Shown here piece after piece: positions 1 through 9,495 of a stretch of 64,000 bases of DNA. The notes under the pieces were generated by a model. That model was not told where the DNA came from. It searched no databases and saw only the letters and a program-made list of their open reading frames with translations. Origin of the DNA: Paenibacillus_E sp040812395 (GTDB lineage: Bacteria > Bacillota > Bacilli > Paenibacillales > NBRC-103111). Where the stretch lies: the NCBI RefSeq assembly GCF_040812395.1, contig NZ_JBFNXH010000005.1:310001-374000 (forward strand), read 5' to 3'. The position numbers and the translations under genes were made by a program. Position 1 is the first letter of the stretch, and each line of letters opens with the position of its first letter.

Positions 1-933
1 CTGCATAACATGTATAAAGAAGGACAGCTAGCTATTGTACAAGGCGTTGGATATCCCAAACCTGATCATTCGCATTTTCGTTCGATGGATATTTGGCACA
101 CCGCTGAACCAGACAAGTTGATCGAAACTGGTTGGTTAGGCCGTTATGTCAGTTCATCTCTATCCAATTATTCGCTGCCGGCCATTCAAATTGGCGGTAT
201 TCGCAACAAAGCGTTTCTCCATTCCGATTTTGATATTCCTATCGTTCAATCTTTGGAGCAATATCATGCATTTAATGTAAAAACAGCAGCCAACATCAAA
301 CAAAATATAACTTCAGCGCTTAAAGACATTTATCGCCAGCAGACTGAACATCAACTCCTTAAGATTGTAAGCCAACAAGGATTGGCTGCATTTCAAAGTG
401 TTGATACTATCCAATCTATTGTAAGCAGCTACGTAAACTCGACCCCCTATCCAGACACCAGCTTCGCTAAAAATCTGCAGCTGACCGCTAAGCTAATAAG
501 CGGAAAACCCGGTACCCGCGTGTATTACATACAGTTAGGCGGTTTCGATGATCACTCACAGGAAAAACAACAGCATATGAAAACTTTGACCCAATTGGAT
601 AGCGGACTTGGGGCTTTCTATCGTGACCTAAAGACAAACAACATGGAAAAAGATGTGATCGTTATGGTATTCTCCGAGTTTGGGCGCCGTTTGAAAGAAA
701 ACGGAAGCGGAGGAACTGATCATGGCACTGCCGCTCCCGTTTTCATCATGGGTGATCATGTGAAGGGAGGGTTATATGGAACTTACCCAAGTTTAACTCA
801 ACTGGATTATGGCGATTTGCGGTATGAAGTAGATTTTCGCTCCATTTATTATACGCTGATTGAAGATTGGCTGCGCGGCGATGCCCAGAATGCTCTGCTC
901 GGCAATGCATATGAAAAGCTAGGTTTTATATGA
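1..933 (+). CDS. DUF1501 family protein, 3' part
   Basis: The reading frame is open from the first base of the window, so the true start lies upstream; the first ATG seen (position 10) is probably internal. About 310 C-terminal residues are present. The blocks YYIQLGGFDDHS, VFSEFGRRLKENGSGGTDHGTA and GGLYGTYP are characteristic of DUF1501, an alkaline-phosphatase-superfamily-like family whose members are usually Tat-exported and paired with a DUF1800 gene; the pairing cannot be seen here. The substrate is unknown for the family. The gene runs into a shared terminator with the convergent purU. Confidence 0.85.
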   Translation: MHNMYKEGQLAIVQGVGYPKPDHSHFRSMDIWHTAEPDKLIETGWLGRYVSSSLSNYSLPAIQIGGIRNKAFLHSDFDIPIVQSLEQYHAFNVKTAANIKQNITSALKDIYRQQTEHQLLKIVSQQGLAAFQSVDTIQSIVSSYVNSTPYPDTSFAKNLQLTAKLISGKPGTRVYYIQLGGFDDHSQEKQQHMKTLTQLDSGLGAFYRDLKTNNMEKDVIVMVFSEFGRRLKENGSGGTDHGTAAPVFIMGDHVKGGLYGTYPSLTQLDYGDLRYEVDFRSIYYTLIEDWLRGDAQNALLGNAYEKLGFI

Positions 934-947
934 GAGGCAAAAAACAT

Positions 948-1012
948 AAAAACCGCTTGTGTAACAAGTGCTGGATTCCTCTAGCATACTTGCCCGCACA
1001 AACGGTTTTTCT
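948..1012. terminator. Bidirectional terminator between DUF1501 and purU
   Basis: An AAAACCG(CTTGTG) arm near 948-961 pairs with (CACAA)ACGGTTTTT at 996-1010, leaving a long internal segment. It ends in a T-run on the plus strand and starts with an A-run, so it can serve both convergent genes. Confidence 0.6.
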
Positions 1013-1013
1013 A

Positions 1014-1883
1014 TTAATTAAACACAACTGTCTTATTGTTATGCACAATAATCCGATCTTCTACATGCCAGGCTACCGCTCTGGCCAAAACAATTCGCTC
1101 GATGTGACGTCCTATGCGCTTTAAATCCTCTACGTTATCGCGGTGGCTTACCCGCTGAACGTCTTGTTCAATAATGGGGCCGCCGTCCAACTCTTCCGTC
1201 ACATAGTGAGCAGTCGCGCCAATGATCTTCACGCCGCGATTATGAGCTTGCGCATAAGGTTTGCCACCCACAAATGCCGGAAGGAAAGAATGATGAATGT
1301 TGATGATTCGGTTCGCATAATGCTTAATAAAAGATGGCGAAACGATCTGCATATATCTCGCGAGAATAATGGCATCGACTTGGTCTCCGACCACTTCCAG
1401 TTGCTTGCGCTCAGCTTCCGCCTTCGTATCCGCTGTAACAGGAATATGATAATAAGGGATGCCGAAGGGCTCCACCAACGGCTTCAAGTCTAGATGATTG
1501 CTGATCACCATTGCGATATCTGCGTTGAGATCTCCTGCGCGCCAATGCCAGAGCAGCTCCAGCAAAGCGTGATCTTCCTTGGACACAAAGATGGCCAGTC
1601 GTTTCTTCTGGCTTGCCAAGGATATGCTCCAATCCATCGAAAACTTGTCCGCAACAACACTGAAATCCTGCTTCAACCGTTGGACACGGTTAGCGAGGTC
1701 CGACAAATCGAACTCGATGCGGATAAAAAACATGCCGCCTTCCGGATCCATCGTATATTGATCCGATTGCACAATATTCGCGCCATATTCAAATAAAAAC
1801 TGCGAAACAGCTGCTACAATGCCCGGCTGATCCGGGCAAGAAATTAGCATTCTTGCTCTGTTGCTGTGTTTACCCCGTTCCAT
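1014..1883 (-). CDS. purU: Formyltetrahydrofolate deformylase
   Basis: A 289-residue protein with an N-terminal ACT domain (about residues 10-85, beginning LISCPDQPGIVAAVSQFL) and a C-terminal formyltransferase-type catalytic domain (about 95-275). The segment INIHHSFLPAF followed by ATAHYVTEELDGGPII holds the conserved Asn/His and Asp of the 10-formyl-THF hydrolase/GART fold. The enzyme hydrolyses 10-formyl-tetrahydrofolate to formate and tetrahydrofolate, balancing one-carbon pools for purine synthesis. The length is normal for PurU. The ATG at 1883 is preceded by AGGGGGAT. It stands alone between a terminator and nfo. Confidence 0.95.
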   Translation of the reverse strand: MERGKHSNRARMLISCPDQPGIVAAVSQFLFEYGANIVQSDQYTMDPEGGMFFIRIEFDLSDLANRVQRLKQDFSVVADKFSMDWSISLASQKKRLAIFVSKEDHALLELLWHWRAGDLNADIAMVISNHLDLKPLVEPFGIPYYHIPVTADTKAEAERKQLEVVGDQVDAIILARYMQIVSPSFIKHYANRIINIHHSFLPAFVGGKPYAQAHNRGVKIIGATAHYVTEELDGGPIIEQDVQRVSHRDNVEDLKRIGRHIERIVLARAVAWHVEDRIIVHNNKTVVFN

Positions 1884-1928
1884 TTCTTTTTATCCCCCTA
1901 GAAGCATTCGAAATTGTCTGTCTCTTAT

Positions 1929-3056
1929 CTACACTTTTTTAAGAATTTCACTACCTGCAAGCCATACAGTCAAACGCTGGTTAATCTGCTCCTCGCTCAG
2001 CTCAGGCAGAAGACGCTCCTCATGAACGATGTCGTATAAGCGCTCAAGCGGCTCGCGTCCGTCAGCTTTTTTCGCTTTGGCATCGCTCTTCAAGATCTCC
2101 CATGTGTTTAAAATAAAATCACGATGGTGGATATCTTTTTTCCCGAATAAATGGTCGATTCGCTCCACATGTTCCAAGAATTCATTGCCAAAACGCCCAC
2201 TTAAATTGCCGGAGAGCAGCGCAATCTCTACTTCGTACATTGGACGCTGGGTTTTATCTTCTTTACCAATCCATGGCGTTTCCAGAATCATCGGCAAATG
2301 CTGCAGCTTATCATGACGCGCCACATTGTTCATCGCTTGGAAACCAATCCAACCCGAGCCTACCGGTGCGTGACGGTCCTTGCTCGCTCCACGCGGGTTT
2401 TTACTGTCATTCAAGTGAATGACACCCAGCTTGTCCAGACCAACCGTACGATCAAAGTGATCCAGTACGCCGTCCAAGTCATTCACAATGTCATAGCCCG
2501 CATCGTGAACGTGGCACGTGTCCAAACAAACAGTGAGCTTGCTGTTCTCTTCTACTTTATCCATAATTTCCGCGATTTCTTCAAAACTTCTGCCAATTTC
2601 GGTGCCCTTGCCAGCCATCGTTTCAAGCGCAATATTTACATTCGTGTCTTTGACGCCTGCCAGCACCTCATTCAGACCTTCAGCAATTCGTGCAATTCCA
2701 TACTCGGCGTCCTTATCCGTATATGCGCCGGGATGCAAGACTATATTACGAACACCGATATAATCGGTACGGCGAATTTCCTCTTGAAGGAAGCGGACTG
2801 CCAGCTCGAACGTGTCCTCTTTGTAAGAGCCCAAGTTAATGATATATGGCGCATGAACGACAATTTCATGAATGGCGTGCTTGTCCATTAGTGCCTTGCC
2901 TTCTTCAATAAATTGAGTTTCAATCGGTTTACGGCGTGTATTTTGCGGTGCCCCCGTGTATATCATAAATGTAGAAGATCCGTATGAAATAGCTTCTTCA
3001 GCTGCATTTAACAAACCTTTATCTGAGAACGAGACGTGCGATCCAATTTTCGGCAT
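1929..3056 (-). CDS. nfo: Endonuclease IV (AP endonuclease) with C-terminal extension
   Basis: A 375-residue AP-endonuclease family 2 protein that acts on abasic sites in base-excision repair. Visible metal-binding blocks are VLHPGAYTDKD, ALETMAGKGTEIG, CLDTCHVHDAGYD, HLNDSKNPRGASKDRHAPVGSGWIG and ILETPW, so all expected zinc-ligand regions are present. The catalytic core ends near residue 280, the usual length of the family. About 90 further residues follow (from about MYEVEIALLSG to the end), rich in charged helices and containing no motif I recognise. Extended versions are, to my knowledge, common in Paenibacillaceae. The start ATG at 3056 lies back to back with the DUF2621 gene. Confidence 0.93.
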   Translation of the reverse strand: MPKIGSHVSFSDKGLLNAAEEAISYGSSTFMIYTGAPQNTRRKPIETQFIEEGKALMDKHAIHEIVVHAPYIINLGSYKEDTFELAVRFLQEEIRRTDYIGVRNIVLHPGAYTDKDAEYGIARIAEGLNEVLAGVKDTNVNIALETMAGKGTEIGRSFEEIAEIMDKVEENSKLTVCLDTCHVHDAGYDIVNDLDGVLDHFDRTVGLDKLGVIHLNDSKNPRGASKDRHAPVGSGWIGFQAMNNVARHDKLQHLPMILETPWIGKEDKTQRPMYEVEIALLSGNLSGRFGNEFLEHVERIDHLFGKKDIHHRDFILNTWEILKSDAKAKKADGREPLERLYDIVHEERLLPELSEEQINQRLTVWLAGSEILKKV

Positions 3057-3179
3057 GATTTATTACTCCTTTTCGCGTGGTCACTACCTTCCTATTTTAC
3101 TCGGAATGTCGCAAGAAATCTAGAAATTTGGTATAATTCAAATCATGCAACGATGCCAATCAGTGAGGTGACAAATAAA

Positions 3180-3608
3180 ATGGACAATAACTTTTTCACG
3201 TGGTTCATCATCTTCTGGGTATTTGTCCTGCTCTTCTTCATGTCCGTAGGCGGATACTTCATGTTCAGGAAATTCCTCAAGGTTCTTCCCAAAGAAGACG
3301 GTAAATCCAAGCTGGACTGGCAAAATCATTACGTCGACAGTTCTCGGCACCTCTGGACAGACGATTCCAAATCATTTCTAGACAAACTGGTATCTCCCGT
3401 ACCTACGGCCTTCCGGGATATTGCCAAGCATTCCATCGCTGCTCGCATCGGGCAAGTCGCATTGGAAATGGGCGCTAACGAAGTAACGCGCGCACATTGT
3501 ATCGAGGGGTACATTCTTGCGACGCCGCGGCGCGACTATAAGAGCTTGACGGCCTTTCTCGAGAAACAACAGATTGATTATAGCGCTTATAAGCATTTAT
3601 TGAATTAA
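3180..3608 (+). CDS. DUF2621 family membrane protein
   Basis: The first in-frame ATG with a ribosome site (GAGGTG, 14 bases upstream of 3180) gives 142 residues. An N-terminal hydrophobic helix (FFTWFIIFWVFVLLFFMSVGGYFMF) anchors the protein; the rest is a short cytoplasmic domain with WQNHYVDSSRHLW and the C-terminal IEGYILATPRRDYKSL. This resembles the DUF2621/YneK-like proteins of Bacillales, whose function is not known to me. A TATAAT at about 3131-3137 is a plausible -10. A longer frame opens at 3036 but would run through that promoter, so I reject it. Confidence 0.75.
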   Translation: MDNNFFTWFIIFWVFVLLFFMSVGGYFMFRKFLKVLPKEDGKSKLDWQNHYVDSSRHLWTDDSKSFLDKLVSPVPTAFRDIAKHSIAARIGQVALEMGANEVTRAHCIEGYILATPRRDYKSLTAFLEKQQIDYSAYKHLLN

Positions 3609-3631
3609 TGAACGCTTATCAAAGCCATTTA

Positions 3632-3690
3632 TGCGCACAGCGCTAAAACGTTCCTTGTACCTGGAAAGTTTTAGCGCTGTGTGCTTTTTT
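3632..3690 (+). terminator. Rho-independent terminator of the DUF2621 gene
   Basis: A nearly perfect 17-bp stem (GCGCACAGCGCTAAAAC at about 3633-3649 with its complement at 3668-3684) is followed by TTTTTT. Confidence 0.9.
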
Positions 3691-3837
3691 ACATTACCTC
3701 CTCTTGACCAACAGGGATAATTCTCTTTTCTACAATTTTCGCATGGAATCTTCTTATTTATAACTCTCCAGAACTATACCAAATTTTACCTTTTAAATCT
3801 ATGATTGTAAGAATAATCGAATAGGAGGCTGTATTTT

Positions 3838-5769
3838 GTGACAACAAAAACTAGAACGAATCATTTGTTTTTTATTTTGGGGATGTGTATCGTTTTACTC
3901 CTTAATCTGACCATTCCTACGCTGGGAGCAAGCACAGAGGGTTATACGATTCTAGAAGAGGTACCTGGGAAAGTTGTAGATTTCGACGACTCCAGGATAC
4001 TGTATGTGGATAACAATTCATATTTATCGGTAAGAGACCGATCTACCCAACTCGACACCTCGATTGCACGAGTAAATTTTTATACTGATAAATGCTACTT
4101 GATTGACAACGGTGTGGTGTATGCGAAATACATCAACAACAGTAAATACGATATTTATGAATGGAATGGAGGAACAATTACCCAGCTAGCATCCCAAGTT
4201 CGCTTCTTCAAAAAGGCGGGCAAGTTCATCACTTACGGTACAAATACTTCAACTAATAATCAATTTGCTATCTCGCTCTACGATACGTCAAGCAGAACCC
4301 TTTACCCTGTATCCGAACAAAATGGAACTTTGGGGAATGGTCCTGATATATCCGCAGATGGTCATTTAGTATACTCCACAAACTCGTCCATGCTAAGCGG
4401 TTATCTGGTTTCTTATTTTAATGGGGTTACCCAAATGTTAAACATCCAAGGTTCAAATCCCAAAACAGATGGTGAGCGCGTTCTATACTCCAGATATAAT
4501 AACGGAAGCGCAGAAAGATATGAATTATACATTTACCAGAATCAAACCGAAACTTTAGTCTCATATGCTTATGATCCATTTTCTGCATATGAGCTTAATA
4601 ACGGATGGATTGCATACACGGCTCCATTTAGTAGCAAAATTGGATTAAGAACTCCAGCGGGTCAGACTATTAAGATTACTACGCAAGATTCAGATAACAA
4701 TGGTCTCATTCTCAACAAGAACGGCGAACTTATCTATAATAGTGGTTTTAGTGATTCCAATTTATTTTACACGAACCCATCAATGGTTGGAAACGCAGAA
4801 GCTATCCATACTCTCAACGGCCAGTTATACAAACTTATTTATATGGATTCAAAAGAAAAATGGTATGGATATGCGCCAGGATACCTTTTGGAATATAATT
4901 TCAGCCATGAACCCGTCCAAATTCCAGTCGAGTCAGTTGACATACCACCTAGTTTACAAATAGTTATGAATAAAAAACCAAGCGCTGGATTGAATTATCA
5001 CCTCTCTCCAACGAATGCAACCAACAAAAATGTAACTTGGGAGACAAGCAATCCTCTGGTAGCAACCGTTCAAGATGGAATCGTTACAGCGGTAAGCCCT
5101 GGTTCAGCAACTATTAAAATCACCACAGAGGATGGAAATTTCTCCGCGTTCAGCAATGTACACGTAGTAATTGGCGTAACGAATATCTCAGTAAACCAAT
5201 CCAATCTAGCTTTACATATATCTGAATCTGCTCAAATTCAAGCATCTATCCAACCGTCTGATGCGACAGATCAACGTATAGGTTGGGATTCCAATGATTC
5301 GAACATTGCTTCTGTCGATGCTCATGGAGTGGTAACAGGCAAATCCCCTGGTACTACAGAAATAATTGCAACCTCTTTGGATGGTCGATTTACTGCTACA
5401 AGATCAGTTACTGTTACAGGCAATGTCGGTAAAGCAAAATTTGATTATAATTCTTTACTTCAATGGGCGGATGAGAGTTCCAGTACAGTAACTGCAAATG
5501 TTTACCGTGTTGGTGGCAGCAGGGGGACATTATTGGTTGACTACGCAACTGAAAATGATACTGCATCATCTGTCTCTGATTATGATACAACAAGAGGCAG
5601 GCTGATTTTTGAAGATGGTGAAACGAAGAAAACGATACAAATCAGATTGATAAACGATCATAAGAAAGAGCCGCTAGAGTCTTTTTCATTAAAGCTGTTA
5701 GGGCCGGCAGATGCTTTATTTGGGCCTGCAACCAATCGAACTTTTTTCATGATTAGAGATGATGATTAA
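3838..5769 (+). CDS. Secreted protein: propeller-like region, two Big_2-like domains, Calx-beta domain
   Basis: A GTG start is chosen because AGGAGG lies 9 bases upstream. The 643-residue product begins with a signal peptide (hydrophobic residues 10-30, cleavage probably after TLGAS). Residues about 35-360 are repetitive beta-strand sequence of propeller type without a catalytic motif. Two bacterial Ig-like (Big_2) domains follow at about 365-450 and 451-530 (VTWETSNPLVATVQDG, IGWDSNDSNIASVDAHG, each with GxTxI/EI endings). The C-terminal 110 residues form a Calx-beta domain ending FFMIRDDD. No sortase or S-layer signal is seen. The convergent neighbour is a paralogue lacking the Ig-like domains. 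Probable extracellular adhesive or binding protein; the ligand is unknown. Confidence 0.8.
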   Translation: MTTKTRTNHLFFILGMCIVLLLNLTIPTLGASTEGYTILEEVPGKVVDFDDSRILYVDNNSYLSVRDRSTQLDTSIARVNFYTDKCYLIDNGVVYAKYINNSKYDIYEWNGGTITQLASQVRFFKKAGKFITYGTNTSTNNQFAISLYDTSSRTLYPVSEQNGTLGNGPDISADGHLVYSTNSSMLSGYLVSYFNGVTQMLNIQGSNPKTDGERVLYSRYNNGSAERYELYIYQNQTETLVSYAYDPFSAYELNNGWIAYTAPFSSKIGLRTPAGQTIKITTQDSDNNGLILNKNGELIYNSGFSDSNLFYTNPSMVGNAEAIHTLNGQLYKLIYMDSKEKWYGYAPGYLLEYNFSHEPVQIPVESVDIPPSLQIVMNKKPSAGLNYHLSPTNATNKNVTWETSNPLVATVQDGIVTAVSPGSATIKITTEDGNFSAFSNVHVVIGVTNISVNQSNLALHISESAQIQASIQPSDATDQRIGWDSNDSNIASVDAHGVVTGKSPGTTEIIATSLDGRFTATRSVTVTGNVGKAKFDYNSLLQWADESSSTVTANVYRVGGSRGTLLVDYATENDTASSVSDYDTTRGRLIFEDGETKKTIQIRLINDHKKEPLESFSLKLLGPADALFGPATNRTFFMIRDDD

Positions 5770-5828
5770 TTATCATTTTAGGGGAAGAAGGGCAATCATC
5801 CTGTTTGGTCGGTAAAAGTTTTCTATAG

Positions 5829-5882
5829 AAAAGGGGCCGCCCCTCAGCCATAATCATGGCTTCTCGGACGGCCTCTTTCCTG
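5829..5882. terminator. Bidirectional terminator between the two Calx-beta genes
   Basis: A long imperfect stem with arms AAAGGGGCCGCCCC and GGACGGCCTCTTT and an inner perfect AGCCAT/ATGGCT hairpin, flanked by A and T runs. It serves both convergent genes. Confidence 0.8.
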
Positions 5883-5902
5883 TTCTGATTCTCATTTACC
5901 CT

Positions 5903-7309
5903 TTAATCATCATCCCGAATGGCAAAGAAAGCCGTATTGGTTTCTGGACTGGCCAAGTACTCCGCGGGACCAGTTAACTTTAAGGAGAACGATTTGAAGC
6001 CTTCCTTTTTCTTATCGTCCACTAATTGGATCTGGATTGTTTTCTTCGTTTCACCGTTTGCAAAAGTTAGCTTCCCTTTCGCAGGAATGAAATCGGAATT
6101 CTCTAGCGCTGTATCGCTTGATGTTGTATATTGCACAGACACTTCGCCGCTGCTTCCTCCAACCCGATATACATTGACGGTTACTGTGCCATCGTTCTCA
6201 TCGACCCATTGCAAGGTTGAATCAGGGGCAAAGCGGAATTTCCCTTGATTTTTGTAAGGTTCGGGCAGAAGTTCATATATGGAACTGCCGCTTGCCGCAT
6301 ACCATTTATCGGAAGAAGGGGATTTCACCCATTTGCGGGGACCTCCCATCGGCGAATCGGTTGACTCGATTTTCTTCAATACGCCTTCTTGATTGACGAA
6401 AAATCTTTCATAGGTATAATCATCGAACACTAGCAATTCTCCAATATCGGAAACAGCTTCCAAGTCGAAAAAGACCCAGTGTGGACCTTTACTCTGTTCA
6501 ATTGCTCCGGATGGCGAAACTCGAAAAACGGAATGCTCATCTTGATAAGCAACCCAGCCATGATTCATTTTAACATTTACATAATCAAGAGCAGCATTAG
6601 AATTAGCCGAGATGAGTAAGGAACTGGTTTGTTCCTGAATATGATAAATCCGATGCTCAGTCAAGCCATCTTGACTTAATTTCACATAGTAAATCAGATT
6701 GCCATCTATGGAGACAGGGGTGCCATCAAAGGGAAGGTTCGTCGTCTGTCCATGATCATAGAGGACGTTCGTTCCTTGTTCACTCTGATAAACCAATTGC
6801 CCATCTTTGGATATGGCAGCGTAACTGTTCGGGAGCAGTTTGGCATTTAATTGATTCTCCGCGGATACATTTAAGTAACTATTATCGTTAGTATTATATA
6901 TCCATATCTGGTAACTGCTATCAAGCGTCGTTGTGATTCTGACATAATCACCGGACTTGCCGACATATCCAATTAAATTACTCACAATTAGAGTCGGGCT
7001 TGATCCGTTGTTCCATGCATACAGATTGGAATTTCCCACAAATATTGCACCGCCGCTAGTTAGAGAACCTTGCTTGACATCTGCGAAAGGAACCGTTGTA
7101 TCCTGTTTAGTGGTTCTATCCCTAATCGATACCGAATCAGTGGTGGCATATAAAATTCGGGCACTATTATAATCCAAGATTCTACCTGGAACTGTAGCGA
7201 CTGCTACACTTTCCGCACTGGCTACTGAAGTTAAGGCAGTCAGCAGAACCAGTATAACTCCTAACAAGACCATTGAACGCAGCATACTTTTACAAACGGA
7301 AATAATCAT
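5903..7309 (-). CDS. Secreted Calx-beta domain protein (paralogue of the 3838-5769 product)
   Basis: The ATG at 7309 is preferred over an upstream in-frame ATG because GGAGGG sits 6 bases before it. The 468-residue product has a signal peptide (SMVLLGVILVLLTALTSVASA), a propeller-like beta-rich region of about 320 residues and a C-terminal Calx-beta domain (FRFAPDSTLQWVDENDGTVTV onward, ending FFAIRDDD). Its first and last parts align with the convergent neighbour (VPGRILDYNSARILY versus VPGKVVDFDDSRILY), but the two Big_2 domains are missing. A near-perfect copy of the GATAC-N5-GTATC operator lies in its promoter spacer, which its paralogue lacks. Confidence 0.8.
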   Translation of the reverse strand: MIISVCKSMLRSMVLLGVILVLLTALTSVASAESVAVATVPGRILDYNSARILYATTDSVSIRDRTTKQDTTVPFADVKQGSLTSGGAIFVGNSNLYAWNNGSSPTLIVSNLIGYVGKSGDYVRITTTLDSSYQIWIYNTNDNSYLNVSAENQLNAKLLPNSYAAISKDGQLVYQSEQGTNVLYDHGQTTNLPFDGTPVSIDGNLIYYVKLSQDGLTEHRIYHIQEQTSSLLISANSNAALDYVNVKMNHGWVAYQDEHSVFRVSPSGAIEQSKGPHWVFFDLEAVSDIGELLVFDDYTYERFFVNQEGVLKKIESTDSPMGGPRKWVKSPSSDKWYAASGSSIYELLPEPYKNQGKFRFAPDSTLQWVDENDGTVTVNVYRVGGSSGEVSVQYTTSSDTALENSDFIPAKGKLTFANGETKKTIQIQLVDDKKKEGFKSFSLKLTGPAEYLASPETNTAFFAIRDDD

Positions 7310-7329
7310 ATCTAACCCTCCAATTGGCA

Positions 7330-7358
7330 TATTTTGTTACAGATTGTATCATCTTCAA
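7330..7358 (-). promoter_or_regulatory. Promoter with operator in the spacer, for the minus-strand Calx-beta gene
   Basis: Read on the minus strand: TTGAAG (7358-7353), a 17-base spacer, then AAAATA (7335-7330). The spacer contains GATACAATCTGTAAC, which matches the GATAC-N5-GTATC palindrome with one mismatch. The start codon is 21 bases downstream of the -10. Confidence 0.5.
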
Positions 7359-7585
7359 GTTAATTCCACAACATGTCCAAGTCACTCCTTCTTCCATCAT
7401 TTTCGCTTTTAATTATCCAAAACGCTTTTTCAGCAAATTGAGCACAAATAAGCGCATTTTCCGCTTTCGCCACAGTTGTTTCCATGTAAAAATGTGAATA
7501 CAGCAAATTCGAATTTCAAGTAATCGCTTTCATGGCGTGCATAGCCGAATTTTGCTGTCATAAAAATATGGAGGAGTGGAATACC

Positions 7586-8563
7586 TTGATAGAACCTTCG
7601 ACGGATCAAACAGTTAGCAAAGCGCTATTTCGTGAATCGACTCGTTCCATACATCGACGCCGAACATGGGAAAAAATGAAACGCTACCTCCCGCTCTATG
7701 CATTGTTTGTACCCGTGTTAGCCTACTATGTAGTCTTCCAATATGCGCCGATGACAGGTGTGATCATCGCCTTTAAACAGTACAAATTCATAGACGGCAT
7801 ATTCGGAAGCCCCTGGGCAGGACTAACTCATTTCAACCGTTTTATTCAGAACGGTGATTTCTGGATCATTTTCAAAAATACACTCATACTCGCCTTTTAT
7901 CGGACGTTGTTCGGATTTCCAGCCCCCATCCTTTTTGCGCTTTTGCTGCACGAGATGAGATTCGCCAAATGGCGGCGCTTTTTCCAAACTGTTTCCTACT
8001 TGCCACACTTCGTATCTTGGGTCGTTGTTTACGCGCTTCTCTACAACTTTTTCTCTGAAGGCGGTCTTGTGAATTCACTAATCCAACCAACACTTGGCGA
8101 CACACTGCCCTTTCTCTCCTCAACGGATTATTTCCGTACCATGTTTGTCGGAAGTGCGATATGGAAGGAAATCGGTTGGAACGCAATTATTTTTTTGGCT
8201 GCGCTTACACGCGTCGATCCCGAATTATACGAGGCATCCGCTATGGATGGAGCGAATCGACTGCACCGCCTTTGGCACATATCGCTCCCAGGCATTCGCA
8301 GCGTGATCAGCATCATGTTCATTCTTAGCCTCGGCTCCCTCATGAGCGTAAGCTTTGAGCAAATACTCGTCATGATCAACCCTCAAGTGTCTTCGATCGC
8401 CGAGGTCATCGATTACTACGTTTACCGCGTCGGATTGCTGGATACGGGCAACTATAGCTATGCAACAGCCGTTGGTTTGTTCCGTTCAGCTATTGCACTC
8501 TTCCTGGTGTTAATCGCAAACGGTCTCGCCAAAAAAATTGATGAGGAGGGTGGCATATGGTAA
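7586..8563 (+). CDS. Carbohydrate ABC transporter permease, LplB type
   Basis: The first membrane subunit of a CUT1-like importer. I place the start at the TTG at 7586, 9 bases after GGAGGAG; the frame is open from 7532 and an ATG at 7568 overlaps that ribosome site. Six membrane helices are visible, beginning LYALFVPVLAYYVVFQYAPM, and the EAA loop reads EASAMDGANRLHRLWHISLPGI, the surface that docks the ATPase. The FQYAPMTGVIIAFKQY start is typical of the LplB/YtcP-type permeases common in Paenibacillus. It overlaps the next permease by 7 bases. No ATPase gene is present; these importers normally share an MsmX-type ATPase encoded elsewhere. Confidence 0.9.
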   Translation: MIEPSTDQTVSKALFRESTRSIHRRRTWEKMKRYLPLYALFVPVLAYYVVFQYAPMTGVIIAFKQYKFIDGIFGSPWAGLTHFNRFIQNGDFWIIFKNTLILAFYRTLFGFPAPILFALLLHEMRFAKWRRFFQTVSYLPHFVSWVVVYALLYNFFSEGGLVNSLIQPTLGDTLPFLSSTDYFRTMFVGSAIWKEIGWNAIIFLAALTRVDPELYEASAMDGANRLHRLWHISLPGIRSVISIMFILSLGSLMSVSFEQILVMINPQVSSIAEVIDYYVYRVGLLDTGNYSYATAVGLFRSAIALFLVLIANGLAKKIDEEGGIW

Positions 8564-9432
8564 CGCGAAAACCCGGACACCTTTTTAGACCAAGTAAGAC
8601 GGATTATGTCATTTGGTTATTTCTTTTTCTGATTGGCATCTCGACGTTATATCCTTTTCTAAACATTTTGTTCGTATCGCTCTCCAATATGAAAGATATT
8701 GTACAAAACGGCGGGGTAATGTTATACCCCAAATCTTTCCATCTGGACAGCTATCAATATGTGCTTCGTTTCTCAGGACTCCTTAACGCTTACGGTATCA
8801 CCGTCACCGTCACCATCGTCGGGACGATTATTAACCTGATCATGACCGCGCTAGGCGCGTATGTGTTGTCGATGCGCGACTTGCCAGGACGAAATGTGCT
8901 TATGACCATTGTTCTTATCGCCATGCTATTTAATGGGGGGTTAATCCCAACTTACCTAGTTGTGCGATCGTTGCATCTGGTTAATACCATTTGGGCCCTT
9001 ATACTCCCGTTCGCCATTAATACGTGGCTACTTATTCTGATGCGCAACTTTTTCCAAGGCATTCCGACAAGCTTGCGGGAATCGGCGCGCATCGATGGTT
9101 GCTCGGAATTCGGCATTCTTGTCCGAATCATTCTTCCATTATCTATTCCGATTGTCGCCACACTCGCATTATTTTACGGTGTGTCGCATTGGAACGAATA
9201 TACCAACGTCATCATCTATATCAACAATCCGAAAATAGCCACCTTGCAGCTCATTTTGCGGAAGATGTATACGTTCTCCATCGAACAGCTGGATGGTGAC
9301 AACTTGCCGCCACCTGTTGAAACGATTCGCGCAGCCACCGTCATGATGGCAACTTTGCCCATTGTGATCGTGTACCCCTTCCTGCAAAAATATTTTGTAC
9401 AGGGCGTTTTGGTTGGCTCCGTTAAGGGATGA
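8557..9432 (+). CDS. Carbohydrate ABC transporter permease, LplC/YtcP type
   Basis: The second membrane subunit, 291 residues, six helices, MalG-like. The EAA loop is ESARIDGCSEFGILVRIILPLSIPI and the C-terminus ends in QKYFVQGVLVGSVKG, the standard ending of this family. The ATG overlaps the end of the upstream permease and is preceded by GGAGGGTGGCAT, indicating translational coupling. It works with the preceding permease and the following lipoprotein to import an oligosaccharide that cannot be named from sequence. Confidence 0.92.
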   Translation: MVTRKPGHLFRPSKTDYVIWLFLFLIGISTLYPFLNILFVSLSNMKDIVQNGGVMLYPKSFHLDSYQYVLRFSGLLNAYGITVTVTIVGTIINLIMTALGAYVLSMRDLPGRNVLMTIVLIAMLFNGGLIPTYLVVRSLHLVNTIWALILPFAINTWLLILMRNFFQGIPTSLRESARIDGCSEFGILVRIILPLSIPIVATLALFYGVSHWNEYTNVIIYINNPKIATLQLILRKMYTFSIEQLDGDNLPPPVETIRAATVMMATLPIVIVYPFLQKYFVQGVLVGSVKG

Positions 9433-9495
9433 CCTATGGTTATAGGCGCATTTAGCTTATAATAGATTACAGTTACGAAAGGGAGATCGATTCGA

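Noticed and set aside
1143..1796. Plus-strand frames opposite purU
   Set aside because: Antisense shadows of a gene with clear PurU motifs.
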